Both the position numbers and the translations under genes were made by a program. Shown one piece after another: positions 35,074-46,568 of a stretch of DNA of 64,000 bases; the first letter of the stretch is position 1; the number at the start of each line of letters is the position of its first letter. Below the pieces are notes generated by a model that had not been told where the DNA came from, ran no database searches, and saw nothing but the letters and a program-made list of their open reading frames with translations. This stretch comes from Uloborus plumipes (Eukaryota; Arthropoda; Arachnida; Araneae; Uloboridae), in NCBI GenBank assembly GCA_038373865.1, contig JAXGGA010000488.1:124001-188000 (forward strand), read 5' to 3'.

Positions 35074-36710
35074 GAAATTTCGATCAAAAATTCGATTTTT
35101 AAAAAGTTTAAACTTTTATCTTTCCAACCATATATTAACACTTGTTTATCAAAAAAAAAAAAAAAAATCACACATCATTCTAACTTCTTGTTCTTTCAAA
35201 AGTATTCACGAGTTCTTTACATGAATGAAATTTTTAAATTTGCTTTTCTTCAAACATGAATTTTTCATATTCATGTTCCTCTTTTTTTATTGATGCTTGT
35301 ACTATGTGATTTTTTACTACGAGGATTTGACGATACATTGGTGAAAAAAAAATTTTTTAATGGAGTCAAAAACTATCAAAAATGCTTATTTAAAAATGAT
35401 TTTGAGTAAAATATTAATTACATGTTTTTATTTCCACTTAGAGAGAAGAGGACGTGTTAAAGTAAAACTTGTTATTCTAACATGTATAAAGGTTTCTTAG
35501 CACTATCTTTCACCATTTCCGAGAAATCTACTTATATTAAAAACTGAGTATCTTCCTATCTTTCTTTCTATGTCACGCTTCTTTCTCCTGAACGCCAATG
35601 AACTGAAAGTCGAACCAGGTACCGATAAATAGATAATTTTTCAGCAATCTATACAATTATACGATTTTAATTAACGAAGATATCACTTAATAAGTAGTCA
35701 AATTTAAAGCGATTAAGCCTAATAAATGATTAAATATGAAATCCATTGTTGCCGTTGAATTGAATCCGTGGTTGCTATGAAACAATAATAACAATGAGAA
35801 TGAGAATTTTGAATGAAGGCTTAACTAAATCAAACATGAAACTCATTAGCGGGTCACGTACGTAATATTTTTATCGCTAGCTACTTGTAATATTTTGAAA
35901 CATTCATTTGTTGAAGAGCCATCTACTTATATTAAAAACTGAGTATCTATTTCTGCTTCTTTCCCTTGAGCGAGCAGAACTTGCTGTAACTTTCCTCACT
36001 ATTTTGAAGGCGCGAAGCATCTCATTACTAATTCGAATGATTTTTTTTATGCAGGAAAAAAGTGAAGGCGTGAAGCGCCTGTTAGCAAGCCGCCTTGGCG
36101 GGGAGTAGTTTCTTGAAACATTCTTTACTACTTTAAAGGCGTGAAGCGCCCGTGCAACGCCGGGACACGCAGCTAGCTGCTTGGGCGTTAGTGAGCCACG
36201 TACGTAGTATGTCTTATTATCTTATGAAAATTGCGAATTCACAATAATATCACATCAGAATGAGGTAAAAGTTGAATGGCGGGGGGGGGGGGGAATTATG
36301 CATCAACATGCCGCAGGAAGCTAATCTAGCTGCCCTGGGAGCTAGTAGGTACATAAAGATGGTACATTTAATATGGCGGAGATAATGCTTCCCGGTCCCT
36401 TAAACACAATAATAATAAATCAATAACTATACAAAGGAAGAAATTAATGTTATCGGAAAAAAGTTTTTGGAATAAGCATAGCAAACAGCAAAGTAGTACT
36501 ACTATTTTAATTTAGCATGTTTTTACAAGTTTGTATAAACATCGTAAAAAAGTAACGAACAACTTGAGTTAAAAAATCTTTGCTTTGGCACCTTTTTTTT
36601 CTCTGCATTAATATTTGAAAGAATCCATAATAACGAATTTTCAGCTCAGGATCTTCTGGGAACACTTTTCTAACTCTTTACTCCTCCTCGTCTGTCGTAT
36701 TTTTCATTTA

Positions 36711-36898
36711 GGCCGGGATTCAAGTGAAACACGGACGATCGCAACTCACCAATGCAATCGCAAATTCCCAAATTTGCATTCAGGTGAAACGTCACAATCG
36801 CTACGAGATGCTATTCTATCGTAATTCAACTTCCAGTACTGACTGCAATTGCGATCGCCTCGAAGCGATTGCAATGGTGTTTCACTTGAATTCGGCCC
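36711..36898. mobile_element. Harbinger/PIF-like MITE, TTA duplication
   Basis: Ends GGCCGGGATTCAAGTGAAAC and the inverse of GGGCCGAATTCAAGTGAAAC are flanked by TTA (36708-36710, 36899-36901). Internal GCAATCGC words are repeated in both orientations. Confidence 0.9.
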
Positions 36899-37217
36899 TT
36901 AATATATAACGATTTTTTATCGTCTGGAGTATCAAACATTTCTTTGTTTTTTAATTTTATTATCGTCGGCGCTATTTTTTTCTTTTCAAATGGCAACGAC
37001 TAGTGAAATTAGATAGTATAGTGGAGAGAAAAATATTTTAAAGTTTTACGCATATGATTGTTCGTATTTAATTTATGTTTAATTTTTAAAAAATGTTCTC
37101 AACTAAACTATTTGCGAAATATGTATGTAATTTACACTATGCAGTTAATCCGAACACTATTAAACCGGGCTTCGCTCAATACGGACAATTATTTAAATAT
37201 GCATGATGTATAATAAA

Positions 37218-37589
37218 TCTCCCCAAAAACAACAGTGTTGTAAAAAAATCCCCCGCCAAGAAAACCTTAAATACTCAGCCTTAAAAAGTTATGATATCGA
37301 GTTTTCCCGCCAAGTTTGTGCCAAACTACAACTAACCTGTATGTATAGTTCTTTTAAATTGTTTTCAGTTTTGCCAGGCGGGAAGCTTTGTCTTGTGAGG
37401 TGGTTGCTTAATGAGTAAAAACTTCCCGCCTGGCAGGACTGAAAACAATTTAAAAGAACTATACATACAGGTTAGTTGTAGTTTGGCACAAACTTGGCGG
37501 GAAAACTCGATATCATAACTTTTTAAGGCTGAGTATTTAAGGTTTTCTTGGCGGGGGATTTTTTTACAACACTGTTGTTTTTGGGGAGA
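37218..37589. repeat. Long hairpin, ~165-bp arms
   Basis: TCTCCCCAAAAACAACAGTG at the left and its inverse at the right bound two arms that match almost base for base, separated by ~35 bases around 37388-37420. Each arm carries CCCGCCAAG-type words. A transcript from either strand would form a long double-stranded RNA. Confidence 0.9.
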
Positions 37590-38640
37590 TATCACATGTT
37601 TTTGCATTAATATTATTTCTTTGCCTGTTTTTTTTTTCTCTTCAAAATTTACTTTGCATGTTTTTTTTTTCCCCTTCAACATTTTTCTTGGCGGTCCGAC
37701 ATCTGTGGTTTTCTTAGCAGCATGCATTTGGTGCAAAAGTTCAAGGATCTTCTTCAGTCTAGGATAAATTTGAAATCAATCACAATGTACCACCCGAACC
37801 GACGCAAAACAAGCCTAGTTGCTAACAATACTACGATTAAATTAAAAGTTTAAATAAAAAACCCAACCCTTACTGCCGATCTCATATTAAAATGAACTAA
37901 ATTGAAGATCCCTTTTAAAAGCCTTATGCAATAAAATCAATTACAAATATTTTATTTGTTAACAAATAGAAACTGGCAACAGATGAAATTATAAATCATT
38001 GAGTTTTCTTTCCACGTGGCCCAACAATGAAAACATAAATGCTCAGATGTTGAACAGAGCTAGTAGATAGAAATCGGACCAATTTTAAGCATTAATAACT
38101 CCGGGGTGCGATGACCCCGGGGGGTAAATTTTGGGAAAATGTCCTCAATGTCTCATCGAGAATATTCATACCAAAAATCAACACTAAAGACCCCCGGGGA
38201 GAAAAGATACGGAAAATAAAAACGAGGGGGGAGGGGCGGTGGGTCGAAAAACCCCCTATGCCGAGCTTTGGGACAAAATAAATGTGGGTGCAAAAGCAGA
38301 GCTCAATCCGAGTTACCGTTTAGTCTGGACCCCTGTCAAACAATTTTTAAAAAGTGCGAAAAATAGCGATTTTATAACATATATCACTCCTCCCCCTGAG
38401 GGTCCTGGATGTTTTGCTTTAGTATGTGCCGTCAGGGGCCGCTGGAGATTGAGTATACCAAAAATGAATTCTAAGGATCTTTATGGGGCTGAGATACAGA
38501 GGGGTGAAAACCCCGGTTTGGTTACTCGCGTAAACAGTCCTAGTCGCTCTTTTACATTTTTATTGGCGACGGAAATTTCTTGGCGGCTTGTATTTGGTTT
38601 TCTTGGCGGGGCGGGACGCTCCCGCGTCCCGTGATTATTT
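37590..38640. repeat. Repeat block sharing TTTTCTTGGCGG words
   Basis: TTTTTCTTGGCGG recurs at 37683, TTTCTTGGCGG at 38576 and TTTTCTTGGCGGGG near 38598, as in the preceding hairpin. The middle (38090-38520) has CCCCGGGG-rich text and no known coding match. Perhaps one element spans 37.2-38.64 kb. Confidence 0.45.
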
Positions 38641-39266
38641 TCTCGTTTGAATCGCTTGTTGATTATAGGGCGTAAGTCAATACTGTTCATATGTTGACTT
38701 ACACCCTTTCAAACAAAAACTAACTCATATGCAGTTTTATATTCCATGATCGATCTTGAATTCAAAATGCAATTGTTATGCAATTGCATTTGTTATCCAT
38801 TCTTTTGACAAATTCAACAAAACTATATATTTGAAATTAGCATCTTTCTACGTTGTTTGATACGGCTCAAAATGCTTCTTACTTTTCTTCCCCTTATTGT
38901 TACCTTACCTATCACTCCTATTTTGGTAAGATCAGAGAAGAACTGATGCATGCGTAAATAGGCGGAAGGTTTTACCTTAGAAAATCAGACAGTATTGTTG
39001 TCTGTTTTTTTTTACCTTGGTTCAGTTAATAGGTTATTTTGTTAAATCCGTACTTTCATTAATTCGAACAAATTATTCGAAATTAATGAAGTTCCACTTT
39101 CTTTTTCTGCAACAGGTGGTTCCTTAGCTTGATATCAATGCATAGAACTATCCTGGAATTAAAATATGAAAACGTTTAAAGACATGTTTTCTAGCTTTAG
39201 TTGCTAGAACTCAACAATTGTCCTTTCCCAATCAATAGTTCGATGCTTGTCGCATTCTATAGATAT

Positions 39267-40223
39267 GGGTCATTCCGACGAAAATGGTACAAATCATTTC
39301 TGAAACTCTTTACTTAAGATTATTAATTTAAATAATTTCCACCAACTAATCATATTTTATTTATTGACTTTCCATTTGTTTGTTTATAATGAAGTGTAAA
39401 TAACTAGTACATGACTCATTTATGAAAGGATTTTAAATATTTTGATCGCTTTGTTTAACAGAGTGGACATATAATAGAGTAGACAAATAAGCCTTTAAAA
39501 ATATCTGTATAATCACAAAGAAAAGTTAGAATCACAGAACAAGCATAAAGTGGAATAAACAGCCTAAAACTGTAAGTCTGTCTGCAATTTCAAGAAAAAA
39601 ATCTATTTTTTTCCCATCATGAAATCAACTGTAACAGAGTGGACATCCAACAGTTCAAATTAACTATCATAAGAAAAGAATTAGGCTCACCCTGGTTGTT
39701 GACTACATAATTCAATGTAGCAAGCTAATCACGGCAGTTATACTACCTGTATTTTTTAAAAATATATCAGATTGAATGCAATTGTTTATTTTGTTTCCAA
39801 AAGGCATATAACAGAGTGGACAATTCGAAGCATAGAAAATCTAGGGACATGGATAAATAATAGTGTTTTTTGGGGAAATTTTTTTTCATTTGCGTAATAA
39901 TCTACAGAAATAGTGTCAGAAGCATCTTTTGTGCAGTGCAGTGTAATTTATTTTGTTATTACATTTCAGTTTAATTTTAAATCACATTTAAAATTCTAGC
40001 AATTTGAAGCTGGGACACGTCATTTTCTCCTTCTTCTGACAAAGATAATTTTTTTTTTGTGTCATTTCTAAATGGATTATACCGAATCAATTGATACTTG
40101 ATGGCACAAAATTAAATGGAGAACCCATAAAAAATACACTTAATGGGTAGTAGTTATTAAAATTGATTTTAAAAAATTCTAAAGTCTCGGACATGATTTG
40201 TACCATTTTCGTCGGAATGACCC
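39267..40223. mobile_element. Element B, GGGTCATTCC ends, 4-bp TSD ATAT
   Basis: The 31-bp terminal repeat starts GGGTCATTCCGACGAAAATG, flanked by ATAT (39263-39266, 40224-40227). Internally AACAGAGTGGACA occurs at 39457, 39633 and 39810 with a variant after 39471. There is no transposase. Confidence 0.88.
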
Positions 40224-40921
40224 ATATGCTATTTAAAAGTTCTTCTGACATTGAGTTACCATGTCATTTTTTTTTTACTATTTTCATTCAAATTGAACAT
40301 TCCACTATGTGTTTGAAAAATAGGACGGTCAACAAAAGTTTAAAAATAATTTCCACAGCTGGAAAGGTCGTTTGCATATCATATGTACGATTGTGCACAT
40401 TATAAATTGATATTACATGTTTTCCCCATTTGAAATGTTTAAAATTGTCCTTTGAAGTACTGAAATCAATGGCTGTGCTTTATGGACAATTTTTTCTCTT
40501 CTCTCTTGCACGCTAGGTAAATAATACAAAAGGAAAATAATCGAAAATTATTTATAACATTGTCAACGATTTTCCTGTGTATTACCTACTTTGCCATTAA
40601 AAGAGTGCATAATTCGTAGAATACGTTGAGTAAAAAAAGTATTTTTGTTGGGTTTTTCAAAAATATTTGTCTGTGAGCGTCTTTATATGTTTTCTTCGGT
40701 AGTACATAATTAACTTCTGATTCGCTTTAGTTGTAATAGTATCTGGCGCTTTCTTCTGTAGATTTTTTTTCAATTTCTAATTGTAAGAGTGCTTTAAAAA
40801 AACTTGAAAACTGGGAGTTTTTTTTATTTAATGCGCCTTTTATACATATTTTTAATACCAAATGTATCAACCAGTGCAGACCACCCTGTATTTGAAAGCT
40901 TTTATTATATAATAACTTTTA
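40224..40921. other. Unassigned AT-rich sequence
   Basis: No supported gene or repeat between element B and the next foldback element. Confidence 0.45.
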
Positions 40922-41596
40922 CACACTAAAACATGAATGTTGTTTTTACAGTATAATACAACTATAATGTTATAGTAATAAACTGTAAAAATTGCTAATT
41001 TTACCGTAATAAACTGAAAAATTGCTAATTTACAGTATTACCGTGCATTTTACAGTTTTAAACTGGAACCTCTGCTGCCAGTATTATACTGTTGTTTTTA
41101 CAGTTGAATACAGCTAAATTTTACGGCAATAAAGTGTAAAATTTTTAACTTTACAGTAAGAAATTATAAAATCGCTAGTTTTACAGTTTATTACTGTTCA
41201 TTATACAGTTTTAAATTGGAACCTCGGCTGCCAATATTATACTGTAAAAGCAACAGTTCATTTTTTGCAGTGTATATTTATTGTACAGGATGCTTAAAAA
41301 ACGCAAATAAATTTAGGGGAATGGGTATAAATAAAGTAACACGTTGGGGTCATCACGAATTTTTTTTCATCTATTCCTTATGAATTCTTTTATCTTACTT
41401 TTACCGATACAAATACATTTTGCCGCATTCGCAGCATTTCAAGTTTGAGCATAATGGCTACAAGATTGATCTGACATGGAGCCATTTGCACAATCTATAA
41501 ATTAATCTTAATTAGAATGATGATAACTTTGAAATTCTCTGCAGAAATTCAAACTGAAATAGTGCCCTTGTGAATCGTGTCTACCGAAAATAAGTA

Positions 41597-41786
41597 CAGT
41601 TGAACCTCTTTAATTCGAACACGCTTAAAACAAATTACTGCTAAAAGACTAACTACATTTGCGATCCCCGTTCCATTGCATTTACAAGTACGGCGGCTAT
41701 TTATTGCTTTTTGGTTGAGCCAAGTTACGGTTAAGATGAATCAATTTTACAGAACCTTTTGAGTTCGTTTTGACGAGGTTCGACCG
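41597..41786. mobile_element. pogo/Tigger-like MITE (190 bp), TA duplication
   Basis: Ends CAGTTGAACCTCTTTAATTC and the inverse reading CGGTCGAACCTCGTCAAAAC, flanked by TA. Confidence 0.82.
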
Positions 41787-42700
41787 TATGCAGCCATGAA
41801 AGCGGAATCAAGATTGGACATTGGAAAATCTGCCAATTTAAGGTTTCAATTTATTTATTTTTTCTTTTTTTTGGGGGGGGGGGGGGGGGGCGTTATCAAG
41901 TAGAAAACAGCAACAGATAAAAATTTTTAATTTTTGAACAAAAGCAACCAATCATGAGTACGACTTTGAATTGTTCTTAAAATTTGTTTAAAAAATATAT
42001 TAACTCCTGTTTTGTATAATTTAAATACGATTATTATTCTTTAGCAATAATTGTAAGTCATATTTACACTGCGCATTTTTGTATCACAAATGGAATAGAA
42101 ATATCAACCAAGAAGTTAGATTAGCCGACTTACCTGAAGTTAAAGGTTTTCGAAATGATTTCAAAGTGGCTGTTTAGCATGTTAAAATGGCAGCCAATGA
42201 CGTCACCAGAATAAATGGCAGTCATTTAAACCGAAAATGAAGTATATATGAGCTACCATTCAGATTTAAGAGAAAACCCCATACTGAGTATTCAGCAACC
42301 CACATTCTAGGAAATACTTGAAAATAGATCAGAGGGGGTAGAACATAAACGAAGCACCCCCCCACCGAGCAAGCTTCTTTATTTTGATGAATAATCTCAT
42401 TAAGAAGCTATAGATCCATGAGGAAGTATCTAAAGACGCAATTTTCAACCATTGGCCTATTTTTAGTCGTTTTCTTGCACGTAGGGTCTTGGGATGTCAA
42501 TTTAAAGACATGCTGACACAAAGTTGACTGCATAATGTCGATATAAAGTAAAATATTTTAAATTGCCTCTTAAAAGTTATTAGGGGATCGATTGAAGGTT
42601 AGCATATGATATGCCATCTGTTGCAGGTCGCGAGTTTTGATGGATGAGTTGCTGAAACTTTTGTTCACTCTCAGTTGCCAAACATCCTTCCAAAAATAAA

Positions 42701-43659
42701 TCTATATATATATAAAAATGAGTGTATGTATACTTGTTCTCTATACAAATCCACAGTTTGCGTCAGATTTTCATCAAACTTGACACAGAGGTTCCTTGAT
42801 GCCCTGGAATTCTCATAGGCGGGGTCTTGAAATTTTAAAAAATCTAAAAAGCTCAAATTCAAGTTTTTTGTCAAAAAATGACCCTTTTATATAGGAATCT
42901 AGCCTATTATTAGGCCTATTTTTTTAATCGACAAGAGCCTTTAGGTTATAAATTGATAAAATTTATGGTATTTAAATATTAGCATTTTTCCAACAAAGAT
43001 TAAAATTAAAACAATGAATTTTCATTTCAAGGCTCACCTATTTCATTTTAGCATGAAATAAGTCAAAAACAATTAAACTGCTTTTTTTTTTTTCTTTTCG
43101 ACTGATAGAGATAAACCTTTAAAGCGAGAAAGTAATTTATTTCTGATTTATCAACCTTTCTACCTCGAGGCTCGGAAACAACAATTAAGAAAAACATAAA
43201 TTTTTGAATTGTAAGTATATTTAGCTACCACTCTGCAAAAATGCCTCCGAAGAAACGGAAAGCAATAGGACAAGTTCATCCTAAGGCAAAAAAACGGCTG
43301 AAAAACGTGAAAATGAGAGTCCTGAGGAGAGAAATCGAAGACTAGCGACAGTGCACATTAGAGATATGACGGCTAGAGCATTAGAGAGCAATGAGCAGCG
43401 TGAGTATCGTCTAAGAGATCTGAGAGATAGAGCAACTAGATCAAGACAATCGGAGACAGTGAGTCAGCGTCAGTTTCGTTTAAAAGAACAACAAGAGAGA
43501 ACTACTACATCAAGACTAAATTTATTTATTCTTGCGCCTGAAGGTGAAACTAAGAACGTTGTTTATGAACAAGTTTTGCGTTAAATTTTTATTAGAATTT
43601 TTTGAGAAGCTAAAGTTTTATATTAATACGCACCCGGGCAACGCAGGGCATAAAGCTAG
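42701..43659 (+). mobile_element. Helitron with collapsed RepHel gene
   Basis: It starts TCTATATATATATAAAAATG after host A and ends GCATAAAGCTAG before host T, with the GC-rich 3' hairpin (CACCCGGGCAACGCAGGG) just inside. At 959 bp it retains only the two ends of the replicase-helicase gene. Confidence 0.88.
43241..43584 (+). pseudogene. RepHel fragment: N-terminal basic part fused to C-terminal tail
   Basis: ATG at 43241 opens MPPKKRKA, a basic start. A one-base frameshift near 43300 moves the match into the frame with repeated RxYRLRDLRxRA-type basic helices, as at the N-terminus of Helitron proteins. The end LFILAPEGETKNVVYEQVLR resembles the helicase C-terminus (from memory). HUH nuclease and helicase motifs are absent. 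Confidence 0.75.
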
Positions 43660-44135
43660 TAAATAGAAAAGAAAAGTATTGTATCTGTAAAAGTAAGCAA
43701 AATTTCAACAACGTGTTACTTTATTTATATACCCTTTCCCCTACATTTATTTGCATTTTTTAAGCATCCTATACAATAAATATACACTGCAAAAAATGAA
43801 CTGTTGTTTTTACAGTATAATATTGGCAGCCGAGGTTCCAATTTAAAACTGCATAATGCACAGTAATAAACTGTAAAACTAACAATTTTGCAATTCCTTA
43901 CTGTAAAGTTAGAAATTTTACACTTTATTGCCGTAAAATTTAGCTGTATTATACTCTAAAACAAAAAGTATAATACTGGCAGCAGAGGTTCCACTTTAAA
44001 ACTGTAAAATGCACAGTAATGTACTGTAAATTAGCAATTTTACAGTTTATTACAGTAAAATTAACAATTTTTACAGTTTATTACTATAAAATTATAGTTG
44101 TATTATACTGTAAAAACAACATTCATGTTTTAGTG

Positions 44136-44682
44136 TATAAAAGTTAAAAGTAGTAATTTTAAAAGGTAATGAACATATTTTTTGTGCCTAAGAAATCCCA
44201 CACAGGTTTGGGATTTCTCGAAACCGACAAAATTTTGTTCATTTCGCTTTAAAACATCTACTTTTTAATGAAATACGTGAATTTCACGTTCGGGACAAGA
44301 TGGCGGCCTTTTCGTGGCATGTCCCTTTTGAATTTTGATGCTTTGAATTCAAATTATGTTTTTCGAAATCACTAATTGCGATGGAACCGAACTAGTTTTT
44401 TCAGATGAATCCTATTGCAATCACAATTGCGAAAAACATAATTTGTATTGAAGAGTTTAAAATTCAAATGTATGCCAGGGCTGGATGTTAGGTGTTGTGC
44501 ACTGGATGCTGCTTTTGTGTAATGTTGAGAGGGTCGGGTAAATAAAGTCAATTTCGGGGAGACATTTTAATGGAACTTGTCATGTTGATGTCTTGCTTTT
44601 TTATTTGGTGGATTATTTTAAATTTTATTGGCGTTTGTTCCCATTTTAAGGAGATTTTTAGTCTTTTTTACTTTCTTCTATA
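44136..44682. other. Unassigned spacer
   Basis: A self-complementary stretch near 44335-44470 (AAATTATGTTTTTCGAAATC and its inverse). Otherwise nothing recognised. Confidence 0.45.
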
Positions 44683-45896
44683 TCTAATATATAGAAGAAA
44701 GTATTGGTTTCGTGAAAATTTTCGAATGTCGAATTTTGACGGATTTGCACGTTTTGAGGTGCTCTGAGTCCATTTCGACCATTTTTGGAAAATGTCTGTC
44801 TGTCTGTGTGTCTGTGTGTGTGTCTGTGTGTGAGTCTGTATGTGTGTGACCAGTTTTTGTGGCCGCGCTAGAGCAAAAACTACTGAATGAAATCGAACAA
44901 AAATTTTTGCACATATGTACCACCATGTGAACTGGTGCACCTGACTTTTTTTAGCGAATTCCTCCAAGGGGGGTGGAGCAATCGCACGTGTTCTGCGCGG
45001 GGGTGATTGCTATATCTCAGGAAGTAACCGGCGGAATCAAACGAAAATTGGTCCATAGGTAGACCCTACTGAGTACAGGTGCTGATTCAATTTGTTTGTC
45101 AATATCTCGAAGGGGGGTAGAGCAATCGCACGTGTTCTGCACGAGGGTGACTGCTATATCTCAAGAAGTAACTGGCGGAATCAAACGAAAATTGGTCCAT
45201 AGGTAGACCCTATAGAGTACAGGTGCTGATTCAATTTGTGTGTCAATATCTCAAAGGGGGGTGGAGCAATCGCACGTGTTCTGCGCGGAGGTGATTGCTA
45301 TATCTCAGGAAGTAACAGGCGGAATCGAACGAAAATTGGTCCATAGGTAGACCCTATTGAGTACAAGTGCTGATTCAATTTGTGTGTCAATATCTCAAAA
45401 GGGGGTGGAGCAATCAAAAGTGCTTATTTTGTCATTGCACCTACTGTATCTCGAGAAATATTGCTGAGATTTGAATAAAATTTGGAATAACACTAACCCA
45501 ATATGGAAGCAAGCATCGATTAAATTTTGGCGCCAATCTCCCCGGGGGGAGGGTGGGGTGATTTTTGCGCTTAGTCAACAATGCGAAAAATTAATTCATT
45601 AAAAAATCGCTTTCACGCTATTTAATTATCAAAACAGCTGAAAACTTTCAATGATTTGAAATTTTTAACTGCTGCCAGTTTCTTTTTACTAACAAATAAA
45701 ATGTTTGCAATTAATCTAAACAAGGCTTTTGCAATGATTTCCAATTTCCCTCATTGATTCTGCATTTGCAGGGTTATTACGATAATTGGGGAATTGGAGC
45801 TGTCTCCAATTATTCGGGCGAGTACGTATTTTATTTTGTAACTGGAATTCATGAGATAAATATAGAAGAAAGTTTCGTGACGGCCACAACAGCTAG
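44683..45896 (+). mobile_element. Helitron family B, copy 1
   Basis: It begins TCTAATATATAGAAGAAAGT after host A and ends GGCCACAACAGCTAG before host T. It has a TGTC/TGTG microsatellite at 44797-44850 and a 144-bp tandem array. There is no coding region. The start is palindromic (CTTCTATAT.../ATATAGAAG). Confidence 0.8.
44975..45420 (+). repeat. 144-bp tandem repeat, four starts
   Basis: The word ATCGCACGTG or its variant starts at 44981, 45125, 45269 and 45413 (ATCAAAAGTG), exactly 144 bp apart each time. Each unit includes ATATCTCAGGAAGTAAC and TTGGTCCATAGGTAGACCCT. Confidence 0.95.
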
Positions 45897-46047
45897 TTTA
45901 ATGGCTTGTTTTGTTGAAAAAATAGGCTATAATTTTATACTTCAGCCCTGTTGACTTTGGCAATGCTCGACAAGCGGATAAGCGCTTTGTTTCTATTAGT
46001 TCGGCATTTTTTTTTTTTTTCAAAACGAGCCAAGGTTTCCATGCTGT

Positions 46048-46568
46048 AATAACCCCCCCCCCCCCCCAAATGGGGGAGTTTCCTTCAGTCAAAAGTACTA
46101 CTTTTTGTTACTGAAATTGATAGAATGATATAAAAAAAATAACATATGGGCCCGAAAAATACTTTAATTTTCCCAACAGTTTATTTTTTATTATATTTTT
46201 TTAAATACCCTACTTTGAAAACGGGGCGTGGTTTTTGTGACGTCAGTGGTGCACCTAACAGCTCTCTTTCCAATAATAACACCATTTTGCTTGACTTGAG
46301 TTGTCCAATCGCAGGAATCGGTGACGTCACGACCTTCATCATCTCACTGCAACCAATTAAATTTCGCGCTTACGTGCACCACTGACGTCATGCGCTGAGA
46401 TTTTTTTTTTCGGAATAGCATCTGCGCACAGGTTAATATAATGCATAAAAAATATATAACTGGGTCAAAAAATAAAAAAAAATGGTCAATTCCTATGTTT
46501 TGAAGCATGTTCTTTAAGAAAAAAATACTTTTGAAATTTCGGAAACTCCCCCATTATACCCTGTTATT
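46048..46568. mobile_element. MITE with ATGGGGGAGTTTCC ends and TGACGTCA words
   Basis: AATAAC...ATGGGGGAGTTTCC at left pairs with GGAAACTCCCCCATTATACC at right. A C-run (46053-46067) has expanded inside the left end. TGACGTCA occurs at 46238, 46322 and 46383, two of them within an inverse pair (TGACGTCAGTGGTGCAC). Confidence 0.7.

Larger units (their letters stand above)
40922..44135. mobile_element. Foldback element with TTTACAGTATAATAC words
   Basis: Arms 40922-41345 and 43700-44135 are inverse copies starting CACTAAAACATGAATG. Each arm repeats ACAGTATAATAC, TTTATTACTGT and GGAACCTC.GCTGCCA at intervals, so arms are internally repetitive too. The centre holds a Tigger-like MITE, a G-run (41872-41891) and a Helitron. 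Confidence 0.85.

Noticed and set aside
42257..42305. Candidate first exon of carbonic anhydrase on the minus strand (ATG, WGF, donor in the right phase)
   Set aside because: The spacing from WG to the NG junction is one residue too long, the residues between are hydrophobic where the family is polar, and it lies inside a repeat-rich foldback 8 kb upstream. Probably chance; transcript data would decide.
44975..45420. CRISPR-like regularly spaced repeat
   Set aside because: The whole 144-bp unit repeats, without unique spacers; it is a tandem repeat in a Helitron.
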